Source: Phlyctochytrium arcticum
Taxonomy: Eukaryota; Chytridiomycota; Chytridiomycetes; Chytridiales; Chytridiaceae
Length of the DNA: 64,000 nt
NCBI GenBank assembly: GCA_025602905.1
Contig: JAHLKI010000025.1
Location: 310,001 to 374,000 of the forward strand
Direction of reading: 5' to 3'
Part shown: positions 30,859 to 40,559 of the stretch, piece by piece
How positions within the stretch are numbered: the stretch's first letter is position 1
Layout of the letters: each line of letters begins with the position of its first letter
Program-made: the position numbers and the translations under genes
The notes under the pieces: model-generated
Seen by the model: the letters and a program-made list of their open reading frames with translations, nothing else
Told to the model about the DNA's origin: nothing
Database searches by the model: none

Positions 30859-31950
30859 TCTCCCTTGATCGAACTTGTTTGATTTCCAAATTGCCGCCTT
30901 CGAGTTTGCTTGTGAAAAAGAACTTGGGATTGGTATGTTTCACTCTGTTGCCCTTGACGAAACCAGACTTGAGTTGTGCTACGCATGCCGCGTTGTCTTC
31001 AGAAATGGTCGATTGGCAAGCCAGTTGATACTGTAATAAACTTCAGTACACGACTAATCTAGATGCATTCCCGACTGGATTCATACTGTAAGCCGCAATT
31101 AACTCAGCGTGATTAGATGAAGTTGCGGTAACGGTTTCCTTTGTAGACCTCCAAGAAATGGCAGTACCTCCGTACATCAGAACGTAACCCGTTTGTGACT
31201 TGCTCTTGTGCGGGTCCGATCGGTATCCAGCGTCTGCATAAGCAATCAACTTGGCTTCAGGAATGTTGCGGAAGTGTACAGTAAGCCCAAATCGCTGGTT
31301 TGCCTGAGGTACCAAAGAATTTGCTTGATTCCGGTCCAATGTTGTTTCGTGGGCGCCTTAGAATGTCGAGCCAGAAGTGATACTGCGAATGCTATGTCTG
31401 GTCGTCAAGTGTTTGCCAGATACATCAATGCTCCAATTGCCAACAGATACGGAATATTTGGTGGTAAAATCTCCTCCCCCTCTTCAGCTGGCCTGAAGGG
31501 ATCTCTGTCGGGGTCAAGCTTACGAACAACCATTGGTGTTGAACTTGGGTGGCATTCGCTCATGTTGAACTTCCCCAAAAGTGTCTTGGCGGATGTTTCT
31601 TGATGTAACATGAATCACATGATGCTCCCATCTGGCAGGTGTGCGACTTGAATTCCTAAACAGAAGGAGGTTTTGCCTAAATATTTCATTTCTAATTGCG
31701 AACTTAACAGCTTCCTTGCGTAATCGACCGCCTTCTGGGTTCCAATAAGGTTGCCATCATCTACATAGATCGCCAAGATGACAACACCGTCTTCACATCG
31801 CTTGATGAAAATTGTTGGGCAAAGGTCGGATGTCTTGAAGTCGTGTTGTTGCAGGAAGTGTGCCAGGCATAAGTACCACATGCGTCCAGATTGGCGTAAT
31901 CCGTAAAGAGCTCTTTGCAACTTGACCACAGCTCGTAGATAGGTTCGGAG
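30859..31950 (-). pseudogene. Copia B reverse transcriptase and RNase H
   Basis: Minus-strand segments encode KLQRALYGLRQSGRMWYLCL, ILAIYVDDGNLIGT (catalytic YVDD), LGKTSFCLGIQV, then RNase H pieces AYADAGYRSDPHKSKSQTGY and SEDNAACVAQLKSGF. Reading-frame breaks occur near 31.61 and 31.08 kb. Sequence upstream of the RT, where integrase should be, is absent. The frame ends at the Gypsy boundary in ...VRSREN. Confidence 0.85.
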
Positions 31951-32531
31951 CTGGCGAACATGGATGTGGCAGGTACTGGGGGTTGTGCCCCGTTGATCGA
32001 AGGTTCCTTTGTTCCCACAGGTCGCATTTGATTGTTTTGTTTGAGTACGTGAATACGCTTCTCGACAAACAGTAGGTGATTGATCAGTTCTTGATGAGTC
32101 TTGAACTTGAGGGCGCAAAAACTTTCCGATAAAGCCGAATGCATCTCGGGGAAGGCGGATAGGGTTTTGTCAATTTGTGCATCTTCATCGACTAGTTTTT
32201 CTTGACCGCATAGTTTCATCTTTTCGACAATCTCCAAGAAGGCTGTGTTGTACTCGAGGACACTAGGAAAGTCCAGCAATCGGAGGTTGTTCCATTTGTT
32301 GAGGGTAGTGGGTCGCAAAATTTGTGGTGCGTTGTTGAAGCGGTCTCGAATAGTGTTGAACAGCTTGGTGGGGTTGTTCTCCAGAAGGAATTGTGACTCC
32401 AGACCCTCTTCCAGATGAAATAGGATGATTGATGCAGCTGTTGCGGAAGCTTTTACATGATTCTCATTTGTTGAATCTGGCACAACTTTGAGGTGGATGG
32501 TGTGGGCCAGTCCACGGGTTGTTAGGTGCAA
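31930..32531 (-). pseudogene. Copia B Gag remnant fused to RT
   Basis: Encodes a copia Gag core (LFNTIRDRFNNAPQILRP, WNNLRLLDFPSVLEYNTAF, TLSAFPEMHSALSE). Near residue 190 (ASSEPIYE) it runs directly into reverse-transcriptase DNA read in the wrong frame. The rest of Gag with its zinc knuckle, the protease and the integrase are deleted, about 2 kb relative to a normal copia. Confidence 0.8.
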
Positions 32532-32650
32532 CCTGAGGTGGTTGCTACAGGTTGTGAAGTTGCTGTCGTCGGCTTTGAGGGGTCAGAAACTCAACTTCAC
32601 TATTGGTTGCAAAAAGCCGTCATTGCTTGACATGGCAGGTTTCTTAGAGT

Positions 32651-32667
32651 CACTGGTGATGATAACG
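32651..32667 (-). other. Copia B primer-binding region
   Basis: In minus orientation CGTTATCATCACC directly follows the LTR end CACATCA. It resembles the CGTTATCAGACACC that follows the Copia A 5' LTR, suggesting that both families use a similar tRNA-derived primer. Confidence 0.5.
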
Positions 32668-32796
32668 TGATGTGAACCACAGTAGATTGGAGTTGTTTGA
32701 TAGTCAATGTATTGTCAATTTAGTACAGGGAAGACGCAGGGTGGTGACCACAGTCAATCAGATTTTTGAATTTTGGGAGCATTGCGTCCACCGTCC

Positions 32797-32972
32797 TGTT
32801 AAGGAATCCCTGCAACCATCCAGGGAGATCGAACCAGCAATGGCTTAGGCTGGTTACAATGACCGCTGTATCCTGAAACAGCAAAGGACATCGTACAAAA
32901 CCAGAGGACCCATCAGGCCTCCCCATACACTTTTACACAATACATAGCCTTCCAACCAGATAATTATTAACA
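32797..32972 (+). repeat. Copia C 5' LTR (176 bp)
   Basis: Identical to 37351-37526 except for one base near the AATACATAGCC/AATACATATCC position. Confidence 0.93.
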
Positions 32973-33041
32973 GGTTCTGAGCTCTGTTAGCGACTTATCA
33001 TTCGCAAATAAGTACAGGATTATCACCAGTCGTAAACAACA

Positions 33042-33937
33042 ATGACTTCTTCCGAACAAAGCACCAGCTCTACTCCAAGTCGCATGTTCGTCCAACAACC
33101 AACTTCTTCAGCTGACGACGACCATTCAGCGCCGCCGACCACCTCTACCGCGGCATTCCCAAGTTTGTCACGAAGGGCACAGCGGAAGAAGTTAGTGAGA
33201 ACCTCCAAGAATGGCTCGCCTTTGCTAGAAACTGGTTGCGGTTAGCAAGACCCCAAGGACGAGTTGAATTACTGAGGAACAAACTAGACCGCCACGCTAT
33301 GGCTCTTGTTGAGAACGCGCAGACGCCGGAAGAGCTGACCTCCATCCTAAAGGAAGCGTACGCTGCCAAGGGAACCGACTGCACCGTTCTCATCAAGCTC
33401 GCCCACCTCAAACAGAAGTCTGGCATCGCGGCCTACAAGCAAGAATTCAATGAGCTGGTTCCACAACGCGAAGAAGCACTTCAAGAATCAGTTACCTGTG
33501 GCCTGTATCTTGCGGGTCTCAAGGAAGAATTGCAAATCCCAGCCTTGAACGAGTACAAGCAAGGCAAAGTCAATACGTTGCGTGCGCTTCAGTCCTTCGT
33601 TGATTCGTACGAGACCGACAAAGGGAAATCGCCTCAGGCCACCACCGACATCTTGGCCCATTACAACCAGCATGTCCCACGAAGCCAATGCGAAGTGTGC
33701 AATCGGGACAACCACAAGACCGTCAACTGCTTTTATATCACCAAGGCGAAGCGTGTCTTTGAGGAACAAGTTAGTCGCAACGGGTCCTTCCAACGCCCGG
33801 GTGCATCCTCCTCTGGTTTCTCGCCTCGCTCCCGAGATGCGAAGCGTCAAAAGACCGACACGGCAAACATGGCAACTACGAAGGATGAGGAGCAAAAGGA
33901 CGAAAACGCCCACCACACTTTCGAAGACAGCGATTGA
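33042..33937 (+). pseudogene. Copia C Gag, one frameshift
   Basis: An N-terminal frame from ATG 33042 (MTSSEQSTSST...) changes register near 33160. The continuing frame reads KFVTKGTAEEVSENLQEWL, then the Gag core and a CCHC knuckle CEVCNRDNHKTVNC, and ends FEDSD at a TGA (33935-33937). The downstream Pol frame is in the same register, so Gag and Pol are separated only by this stop. The single indel near 33160 could be a mutation or a sequencing error. Confidence 0.8.
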
Positions 33938-36916
33938 CTCGCAGCTCCACCAGCATGGCTTCTCGACTCGGGGGCGTCTACCACCATCACACCCAACGCG
34001 AACGATCTCATCAACGTCCAACCCTCAGTGAAATCAATTTGCTTCAGCAACAATGAATGCGTGGTAGCCAATCAGCAAGGGAAATTGCGCCTTCCCTTTC
34101 CTTCCTCGGTCGTCACCGTGCCGGCACTCGCGGCGCCTGGTATTTCAACACGTCTTGTCTCTGTTGGTCAATTAGCAACGCATGGAGTAGCCTCGCTTTT
34201 TACCGACAGAGAAGCTATTCTCTTCCAAAAATCTTCTCGCTTTATGAACGTCCTTCGTTCGCTGCCCCCCGAAAACATCCTTGGCCGTTTCCCCATCGCC
34301 AACAACTTCACCTATCCGCTTCAGCTTCCGGAAACTCGCGATGTCGCCTTTGCCACCATTCATCGCTCATACAACAGTTGGCATTCGCGTCTCGGACATC
34401 CGAGTGTGCGTGTTTTCCGTGCAATGCCGGATCGCGTTACGGGCATCCCTCCTCTTGACAAGGGTACCTTTCCGGTTGACGGTTCCAGTTGTCTCATATG
34501 TGCACAGGCCAAGATGACTGAGTACCCGCTGGGCGTGGCTGAACGGAAAACTACTACCCCTTTCGAAGTCGTGCAAATTGATTTCGTGTTTCCGCCAAAA
34601 GTAACACCTGGTCCCTACACATGCGCCATGAGTATCGTTGATCGCCACACGCGTTTTGCATTTGTAGAGCCTCTTACCAGCCGTCACAAGGAATTGTCCC
34701 ACAATGCGTTTTTGGGCTATATTGCGGATGTCGTCATCGCCAACAAAGGGGTCATTCGTCTCGTCCCCTCTGACCAAGAGTTTTTGAATGACCTCCTCAA
34801 GAAAACGCTTCTCAGCCTGTATATTCGGCATGAAACCACTCAGACTGACAAGTCGGCCCAGAACGGATTGAACGAGCGTTTTAATCGCAGTGTCATGACT
34901 ATTGTTCGTGCTCTGCTTTTCCACGCGGTTGACTTGCCCCATCGCTACTGGTCTTACGCCATTCATTATGCCGCGGCTCTTTATAACGCTCGGCCTCACT
35001 CGGCCCTTCTGAAATTCATGACTCCATTTGAAGCGCTTACTGGGAAGAAGCCTGATATTTGGCGTTTTCACACATTTGGCTGTTTTGTGTTTTACTGGAA
35101 CGGTGACAAGAAAAAGGACAAGTTTAGTGCTCGCGCTCGCCGTGGCCGTTTTCTTGGGCTGCCTTCGGCTTCTGATGGCTACCTCGTTTTGGATCCTGAC
35201 ACGTCCAAAGTCATCACTACTCGCGATGTCCGTTTCCCGTTTCCAGAGGTTGCCAGTGCTAGTTTATTGGACGCCCATGTTCATCATTCGCGTATTGACG
35301 ATGCTCTAGCCAACATTTCGGAGGATGTACCCGAGCCTCTCACATATGCTGCTGCAGTGGATCCTAACAATCCAGAAGCTCCGCTGTGGCGTGCCGCTAT
35401 TGAGTCTGAATTGGCCTCCCTTGCTGAGAACAAGACTTGGGAATTTATTGCCGCCGACACCATCAATCAACGACCCATTACGTGTAAATGGGTGTTCAAG
35501 CGCGAAAGGGATGCAAATCGAGTTGTGGTCCGTTGGAAAGCGCGTTTAGTGGTCCGTGGCTTCACGCAACAAGAGGGCATCGATTACAACGAGACATTTT
35601 CGCCAGTCGTCAAGATCCAAACTTTGCGACTTTTTCTTGCACTGGCTCTTGCTCTGCGTTATGACGTTCACCAGATGGATGTGGTTACTGCTTTCTTGAA
35701 TGGTCTGCTCCGTGAAACCATTTATATGATGGTTCCTGAGGGGGTGGATGCTCCGCCTGGCTCCTTATGTCATCTTCTTCGGTGCTTGTATGGCTTGAAG
35801 CAAGCCCCGCGGGAATGGAATCGCCGGCTCCACAAGTACCTAATCTCGCTTGGATACAAGGTCACGTCCGCTGACGCCTCCTTATACTACTTGATCGATG
35901 CATCGACCAACCGGCCATCCGTCCTCATTGCTGTTTACGTCGATGACATCCTCCTGGCAGCCAGAGAGGATCTCCTCGAGGGGGTGAAAGGGCAACTTTG
36001 CAAAGAGTTCAAGATGACCGATAATGGACCTGCTACTTATGTTCTAGGAATCAGGTTGACTCGTACTGACGACGGCTATCTTTTGGATCAAGCTGGATAC
36101 ACGTCGTCAATCATCAAGAAATACACAGGAAATCTCAATGCTCGAGCTACTCACGATACGCCCGTCTCGATGACACCGCAAGGAGACCCCGATGAACCAA
36201 TCCGAGATGACCAGCCATACAGAGAGGCCGTCGGCGCGTTGATGTACCTTATGACCAGTACAAGACCGGATATCGCCTACGCAGTCTCGACAGCCGCGCA
36301 GAATATGGCAAAGCCAAGTCAACGGGATTGGAACGGCGTCGTGCGGATTTTCCGCTACTTGCAAAGGACTCAGGACTTGGCCTTACGGATTGGAAAGTGC
36401 GACTTGACGGGATCATTGGTGACAGGGTACACTGATTCCGACTGGGCATCAGACGCCTTGACTCGCCGTTCACGAACCGGTTATGTGTTCTTTCTCGGGA
36501 TTGGCACCACGGAAAACAACTGCTTGTCCTGGCAAAGCAAGCGGCAACCAACAGTAGCACTTTCGTTAACAGAAGCGGAATACATGGCACTGACCCAGGC
36601 CACGAAGGAGGCCGTATGGTACAGACAGCTTCTGAAGGAATTGGGGTTACTACCGGACGAAGTCTCACCGACCAAAGTGTATATAGACAACGAACCTGCT
36701 CAACGTCTCGCCAAAAACCCAGTCAATCATGACAAAACCAAACATATCGACATTCGCCATCACTTTATCCGCGAGGCCATTGAACGTCAAGAGGTCGATT
36801 TGGAACATGTCTCCACGACCGAGAACGTAGCTGACATTTTGACGAAGGCCCTTCCGAGGCAACAATTTGAAAAGCTAAGGAAATGTTTGGGACTCGTATC
36901 TCGAAGTGAAAGCTAA
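33938..36916 (+). CDS. Copia C Pol (protease, integrase, RT, RNase H)
   Basis: Open from just after the Gag TGA; the protease motif WLLDSGASTTITPN is encoded near 33956-33995, upstream of the first GTG/ATG-like codon at 34028. The pre-integrase HH-CC region contains WHSRLGHPS and CLICAQAKMTE. Integrase acidic residues lie in VQIDFVFPP, VPSDQEFLN and NGLNERFNRS. RT has MDVVTAFLNG and AVYVDDILLA; RNase H has TGYTDSDWASD and LTEAEYMAL, and the C-terminus ENVADILTKALPR is complete. No internal stop is present, which matches the very similar LTRs. Confidence 0.92.
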   Translation, partial: LAAPPAWLLDSGASTTITPNANDLINVQPSVKSICFSNNECVVANQQGKLRLPFPSSVVTVPALAAPGISTRLVSVGQLATHGVASLFTDREAILFQKSSRFMNVLRSLPPENILGRFPIANNFTYPLQLPETRDVAFATIHRSYNSWHSRLGHPSVRVFRAMPDRVTGIPPLDKGTFPVDGSSCLICAQAKMTEYPLGVAERKTTTPFEVVQIDFVFPPKVTPGPYTCAMSIVDRHTRFAFVEPLTSRHKELSHNAFLGYIADVVIANKGVIRLVPSDQEFLNDLLKKTLLSLYIRHETTQTDKSAQNGLNERFNRSVMTIVRALLFHAVDLPHRYWSYAIHYAAALYNARPHSALLKFMTPFEALTGKKPDIWRFHTFGCFVFYWNGDKKKDKFSARARRGRFLGLPSASDGYLVLDPDTSKVITTRDVRFPFPEVASASLLDAHVHHSRIDDALANISEDVPEPLTYAAAVDPNNPEAPLWRAAIESELASLAENKTWEFIAADTINQRPITCKWVFKRERDANRVVVRWKARLVVRGFTQQEGIDYNETFSPVVKIQTLRLFLALALALRYDVHQMDVVTAFLNGLLRETIYMMVPEGVDAPPGSLCHLLRCLYGLKQAPREWNRRLHKYLISLGYKVTSADASLYYLIDASTNRPSVLIAVYVDDILLAAREDLLEGVKGQLCKEFKMTDNGPATYVLGIRLTRTDDGYLLDQAGYTSSIIKKYTGNLNARATHDTPVSMTPQGDPDEPIRDDQPYREAVGALMYLMTSTRPDIAYAVSTAAQNMAKPSQRDWNGVVRIFRYLQRTQDLALRIGKCDLTGSLVTGYTDSDWASDALTRRSRTGYVFFLGIGTTENNCLSWQSKRQPTVALSLTEAEYMALTQATKEAVWYRQLLKELGLLPDEVSPTKVYIDNEPAQRLAKNPVNHDKTKHIDIRHHFIREAIERQEVDLEHVSTTENVADILTKALPRQQFEKLRKCLGLVSRSES

Positions 36917-37350
36917 ACTAGTGTATATAGTTAGGAAGAATCAAAAGAATTCTGTATCATATTATCTCATCAACTTATCTTCAAATTATCAATATCATTC
37001 CTCAAAACGCCTATGATGCTTCGGTCGCAAACGTCAACGCTACGCGCGAACAAACGGCTCTGCTTCCAAAACCTGTCTACAGCAAACGTCAACGCTACAA
37101 GCACCAAATGTCCGTGACTGATTGACTTGACATATCCTTCGACAGCAAACGCTCTTGCAGCCAAAGGCGCAAACGTCCCTGATTGAACGAATGGAGCACA
37201 ACCAGTCGCAGCAAGCGTCAACGCCAATGGCGAACAAACATTTTTGACTGACGATGTGGCATACCTCAGAAGAATCAAGGAAGCCATCTCACGATGATGA
37301 GCTGCAGCCTCCGCACGATCCGAATCACCGATGATCGCAGCGAGGGGGTG
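36917..37350 (+). other. Copia C 3' untranslated region with degenerate repeats
   Basis: About 430 bp between the Pol stop and the LTR. It contains a loosely repeated motif, CAAACGTCAACGC or close variants, at about 37028, 37083, 37142 and 37208, spaced roughly 55-65 bp. Function unknown. It ends in the polypurine tract. Confidence 0.5.
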
Positions 37351-37526
37351 TGTTAAGGAATCCCTGCAACCATCCAGGGAGATCGAACCAGCAATGGCTT
37401 AGGCTGGTTACAATGACCGCTGTATCCTGAAACAGCAAAGGACATCGTACAAAACCAGAGGACCCATCAGGCCTCCCCATACACTTTTACACAATACATA
37501 TCCTTCCAACCAGATAATTATTAACA
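37351..37526 (+). repeat. Copia C 3' LTR (176 bp)
   Basis: Counterpart of 32797-32972, followed by the cgtcc target copy. Confidence 0.93.
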
Positions 37527-37657
37527 CGTCCAAGTGATCACATGACGTTTTACAAAACTGTACCACCCATTTTCTTGACTGTGCCCTTCCAGTCTTGTGA
37601 ATCAATTGAAAGCACATCAGATTTTGCGGAACTATGGGTGGTCACCACCCACCCTGG

Positions 37658-37771
37658 GGAAAACGCAGCAATCGTGCTGCCTTTATACAGATCAGAGACT
37701 ATCTAGAAATTTCTACAAAGCTTGTTGGCATTTCACGTTACTTTGTACACGCAATCATCTGGTTTGCAACA
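37658..37771 (-). repeat. Copia B 5' LTR, outer part
   Basis: Continues the LTR interrupted at 32736: it aligns with the distal part of the 3' LTR (23640-23735; shared AGATCAGAGAC and CTAGAAATTTCTACAAAGCTT). It retains the canonical TG start in minus orientation. Confidence 0.85.
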
Positions 37772-38052
37772 GCTAGGGTGGACAGCAAGGTGAAGTAGGG
37801 CTTGCCTAGGGGCGGGTGGCGAGGGCGTGCCGGGGAGTGCCTGTTTCAGATCTGGATGAGGGGGGGGCGAGTTTAGGGTTAACGTGACCATGCCTCCAGC
37901 TGGTTGCCATGGCATTGTGGCGCATGTGGCGCATGTTGCCCAATTAAATTTTCATCAAATAAATGTGTGGGAACTTCAGTCTGAAAACAGAGTTTGCCCA
38001 AAGCGCTTCATTTTTGAGTCTTGAGTCCTTACGCAAACTCCCAATCTCCACC

Positions 38053-40294
38053 ATGGCATCTTCCCCAGGCCCCATAGTCTGGCTCGACCCCCTCAGTCAT
38101 AATCCCCGCTGGTGAGGCTTTCAACGCTCAGAAGAGGCCGGCGGGAAGTTGAACTGCCGCTATGCAAAGTGCACTCAGTGCAACAAAGGATTTCTGAACG
38201 CAAAGGTCACGGCACTATACACCCATATGAGCGGGAAATGCAAGCAAGTTCCGGCCGCAGTGAAAGACAAATACATACTCAATTGTGTCAGAGAAGGCCT
38301 TGGTCAAGAGAGTCAAGATACACAAGACACCACTTCGGTAGCTTCAGGATCCCAGTCGAGCGTTGCAAACGGGAATATATGTCAGCGGATGGCAAGTGGA
38401 GACGACTCTTCAGTTATCTTCTTTCATAGGCCAGTTTCCGAGGATAGAACCAAAACGCTACATATCTTACTTCTGAAGGCGATTGTCACCGCAAACCTGC
38501 CCTTCCATTTTCTTCAAAACAAATTATTCCGAGAATATCAAGAACTTTTATCAGGTCGCCCTTACAAACTTCCCCATAGAGAACATCTGGTCAAGAACTT
38601 ACTCCCGCTTCTCCACGCCAATTGTCAATTAGAGATTGCCAAAATTATCGACCAACAGGAAGGGCTGACGCTGTCATTGGATGGCTGGACCGACACATCC
38701 GGCAATAGCATCTACGCCATGCTCCTACTGAAAGGAGAGAGTATTAAAATCTTTGTGGACATCCTTGACCTTCACCAGCAACGTCACACGGCAATCAACA
38801 TTCGAGATGCGGTTGTATCCACATTGATGGAAAAGCTGATTCCTTTACACAAGATTATAGCTGTTACTACGGACTCCCCAACTACGATGGTGAAGTTTAG
38901 AAAGTTGATGTGGGAGGAGGCCAAACAAATTCAAGGGATCCCGTCCTGTTTGCATCTCTTTAATTTAATTGCAAAAGACATATTGAATTACGGGCCAATG
39001 AAGGAAATTGTCAACAATAAAAAGAAACTGGTCAATTTTTTTACGCGGTCCGCTTATTGGCAGGAACTTTTAAAGGAATGGGCGAGCAGCAACGGTGTCA
39101 ATCATGGCCTGCAAACTGCCGTCGAGACACGTTGGTATTCGATGGCTGTGGTCTGCACCTCAGTTAGTCAACATGAGAATGGCTTCCGTCATTGTATGGA
39201 CATTTTAGACAACCCCAATATTGACACACCAACGCTGAAAGATGCCACTCTGAAGACACTTATTCGAAACAGGGATCATTTCACCGCTAATGAAAATCTG
39301 GTCGTCTTACTAAAGACTGTCGTCACTGTAGTTGGTCGTTTGGAGCACGCCTGAACCCATCTTGGTGACTTGTGGAAGGAGATTTTAACTGTGCACCGCG
39401 AGCTCAAAGAGGCAGACATATATCCTCGCTACGAGCCCCTACGTCAACATTGTTTATCAGTTCTCAACCAACGAGCCGCCGGTGTGGACGTACCTATCAA
39501 CCAAGTAGCCTTTTTCCTATGTGCCAAATATCGGAAAGTCGCCGTTGCCAAAGGATCGCAGCCCGAAGATTTGATTAAGATGGTAGTCCAACTAGCCAGT
39601 GATTGGAGTTTTACCCACCAAGACGCTCTCACTATCAAAGAACAGGTAAACAAATAGTGGCAGCCAATTTGCTGGCGCAATATTAATGATACAATGCCCC
39701 CCTTCATTTTAGTTACACCGATATTATAATGACCAATCTCCCTACAACGCCTCTGCCACAAGTGACGCCTTCTGATATTGGTCGGAACTTTTGATGACGC
39801 AGGAAACGGCAGCGATCAAAAGACTTGCCTGTAGTCTTGTCGAGATAGTCCCCCATGCAGCTGGAGTCGAAGGAATTTTCGCCGGTATGCCCGCGACCAA
39901 GACGAAGGCCCGAAACCGGATGCAGGTGGAAACCCTCGAAAAGCTTACGCAAGTAAAGTTGTACTACAGACCCGAAACCAAAATCGAGAAATCGAAGGAT
40001 AAAAAGGTTGTTACGTCTGACGAATCCCAGATGAACTACCATGACATGATGATGGGTTTCGATGAGCTTGTGGGTTTCGATTCTGTTGACGACCTCGAAG
40101 AATATAAGGCCGGAGTCATCAATGACGCGGTATTGGAAAGTAGAAAGGACACCTTCATGGAGACCATGTTCGACTTTGATATGGTAGCAGAGGTGATGGG
40201 TGCAGCCCCGCAAACGAACTCTATTGCGACAGAACCCAATGCAGGACCCGTCATGGATACCTTACAATGGAGTGTTGATTCTCTTTTCGATTAG
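38053..40294 (+). pseudogene. hAT1 transposase with three in-frame TGA codons
   Basis: Two exons, 38053-39645 and 39713-40294, joined over a 67-bp intron (GTAAAC...TTTTAG), give about 724 codons in one register. Order: a BED-like zinc finger (KCTQCNKGF ... HMSGKC), then a DUF659-like core (LTLSLDGWTDTSGNSIYAM, AVTTDSPTTMVKF with a catalytic Asp, CLHLFNLIAKDIL). The C-terminal dimerisation region (VEIVPHAAGVEGIFAGM) is followed by an acidic tail. TGA occurs at 38113-38115, 39352-39354 and 39773-39775; flanking residues remain homologous across each. All three fit CGA to TGA transitions at methylated CpG. There are no frameshifts. Confidence 0.82.
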
Positions 40295-40559
40295 TTGGTG
40301 AACTGGCTTGCATAGATAGTTGTTTAGTCTGGGATTTAGATGGTTATTTGATGTTTGATTCATTTTTGTTTACAGTAGTTAAGCTTTTTGACTTGTGTAG
40401 ATTCTACCAAGAAGTAAAACAAATATTATTTATTCTTTGCAGTCTATGCCCTTCATTTAAACATGTTCCTAATTAACGGGACAAAGTGTTTGCATTTGTA
40501 AGTCTTGCATGGAAGGTAAATCCATGTTATTATTGTTATGTTCTGTTGTACAAAAATTA

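Larger units (their letters stand above)
32797..37526 (+). mobile_element. Copia C: young copia retrotransposon inside the MITE
   Basis: LTRs of 176 bp (32797-32972 and 37351-37526) start TGTTAAGGAATCC and end ATTATTAACA; I noted one difference between them. Exact 5-bp target duplication cgtcc (32792-32796 and 37527-37531). Polypurine tract GCGAGGGGGTG abuts the 3' LTR. Gag and Pol lie in the same frame, separated by one TGA. It is the innermost and probably youngest element of the nest. Confidence 0.95.
32737..37657. mobile_element. hAT-like MITE in Copia B 5' LTR, itself split by Copia C
   Basis: About 190 bp when Copia C is removed. It starts CAGGGTGGTGACCAC (32737) and ends GTGGTCACCACCCACCCTGG (37657), imperfect terminal inverted repeats with the CAGGG tip common in hAT elements. 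Target copies ggaagacg (32729-32736) and ggaaaacg (37658-37665) are 8 bp with one change, the hAT length. No coding capacity. Confidence 0.75.
23568..37771 (-). mobile_element. Copia B: internally deleted copia on the minus strand, host of further insertions
   Basis: A minus-strand copia whose 3' LTR is 23568-23735 and whose 5' LTR is 32668-32736 plus 37658-37771. Flanks ggtag (23563-23567) and gctag (37772-37776) fit a 5-bp target duplication with one change. Its own sequence is interrupted by a Gypsy in the RNase H region (23880-30853) and by a MITE carrying Copia C in the 5' LTR (32737-37657). It lacks protease and integrase: Gag passes directly into reverse transcriptase near 31.9 kb. It is therefore non-autonomous and older than its inserts. 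Confidence 0.85.

Noticed and set aside
38053..40294. Reassigned genetic code (TGA read as an amino acid)
   Set aside because: Other long frames in the window (both Copia Pol genes, MULE1) avoid internal TGA, so three TGA codons in hAT1 are better explained as mutations.
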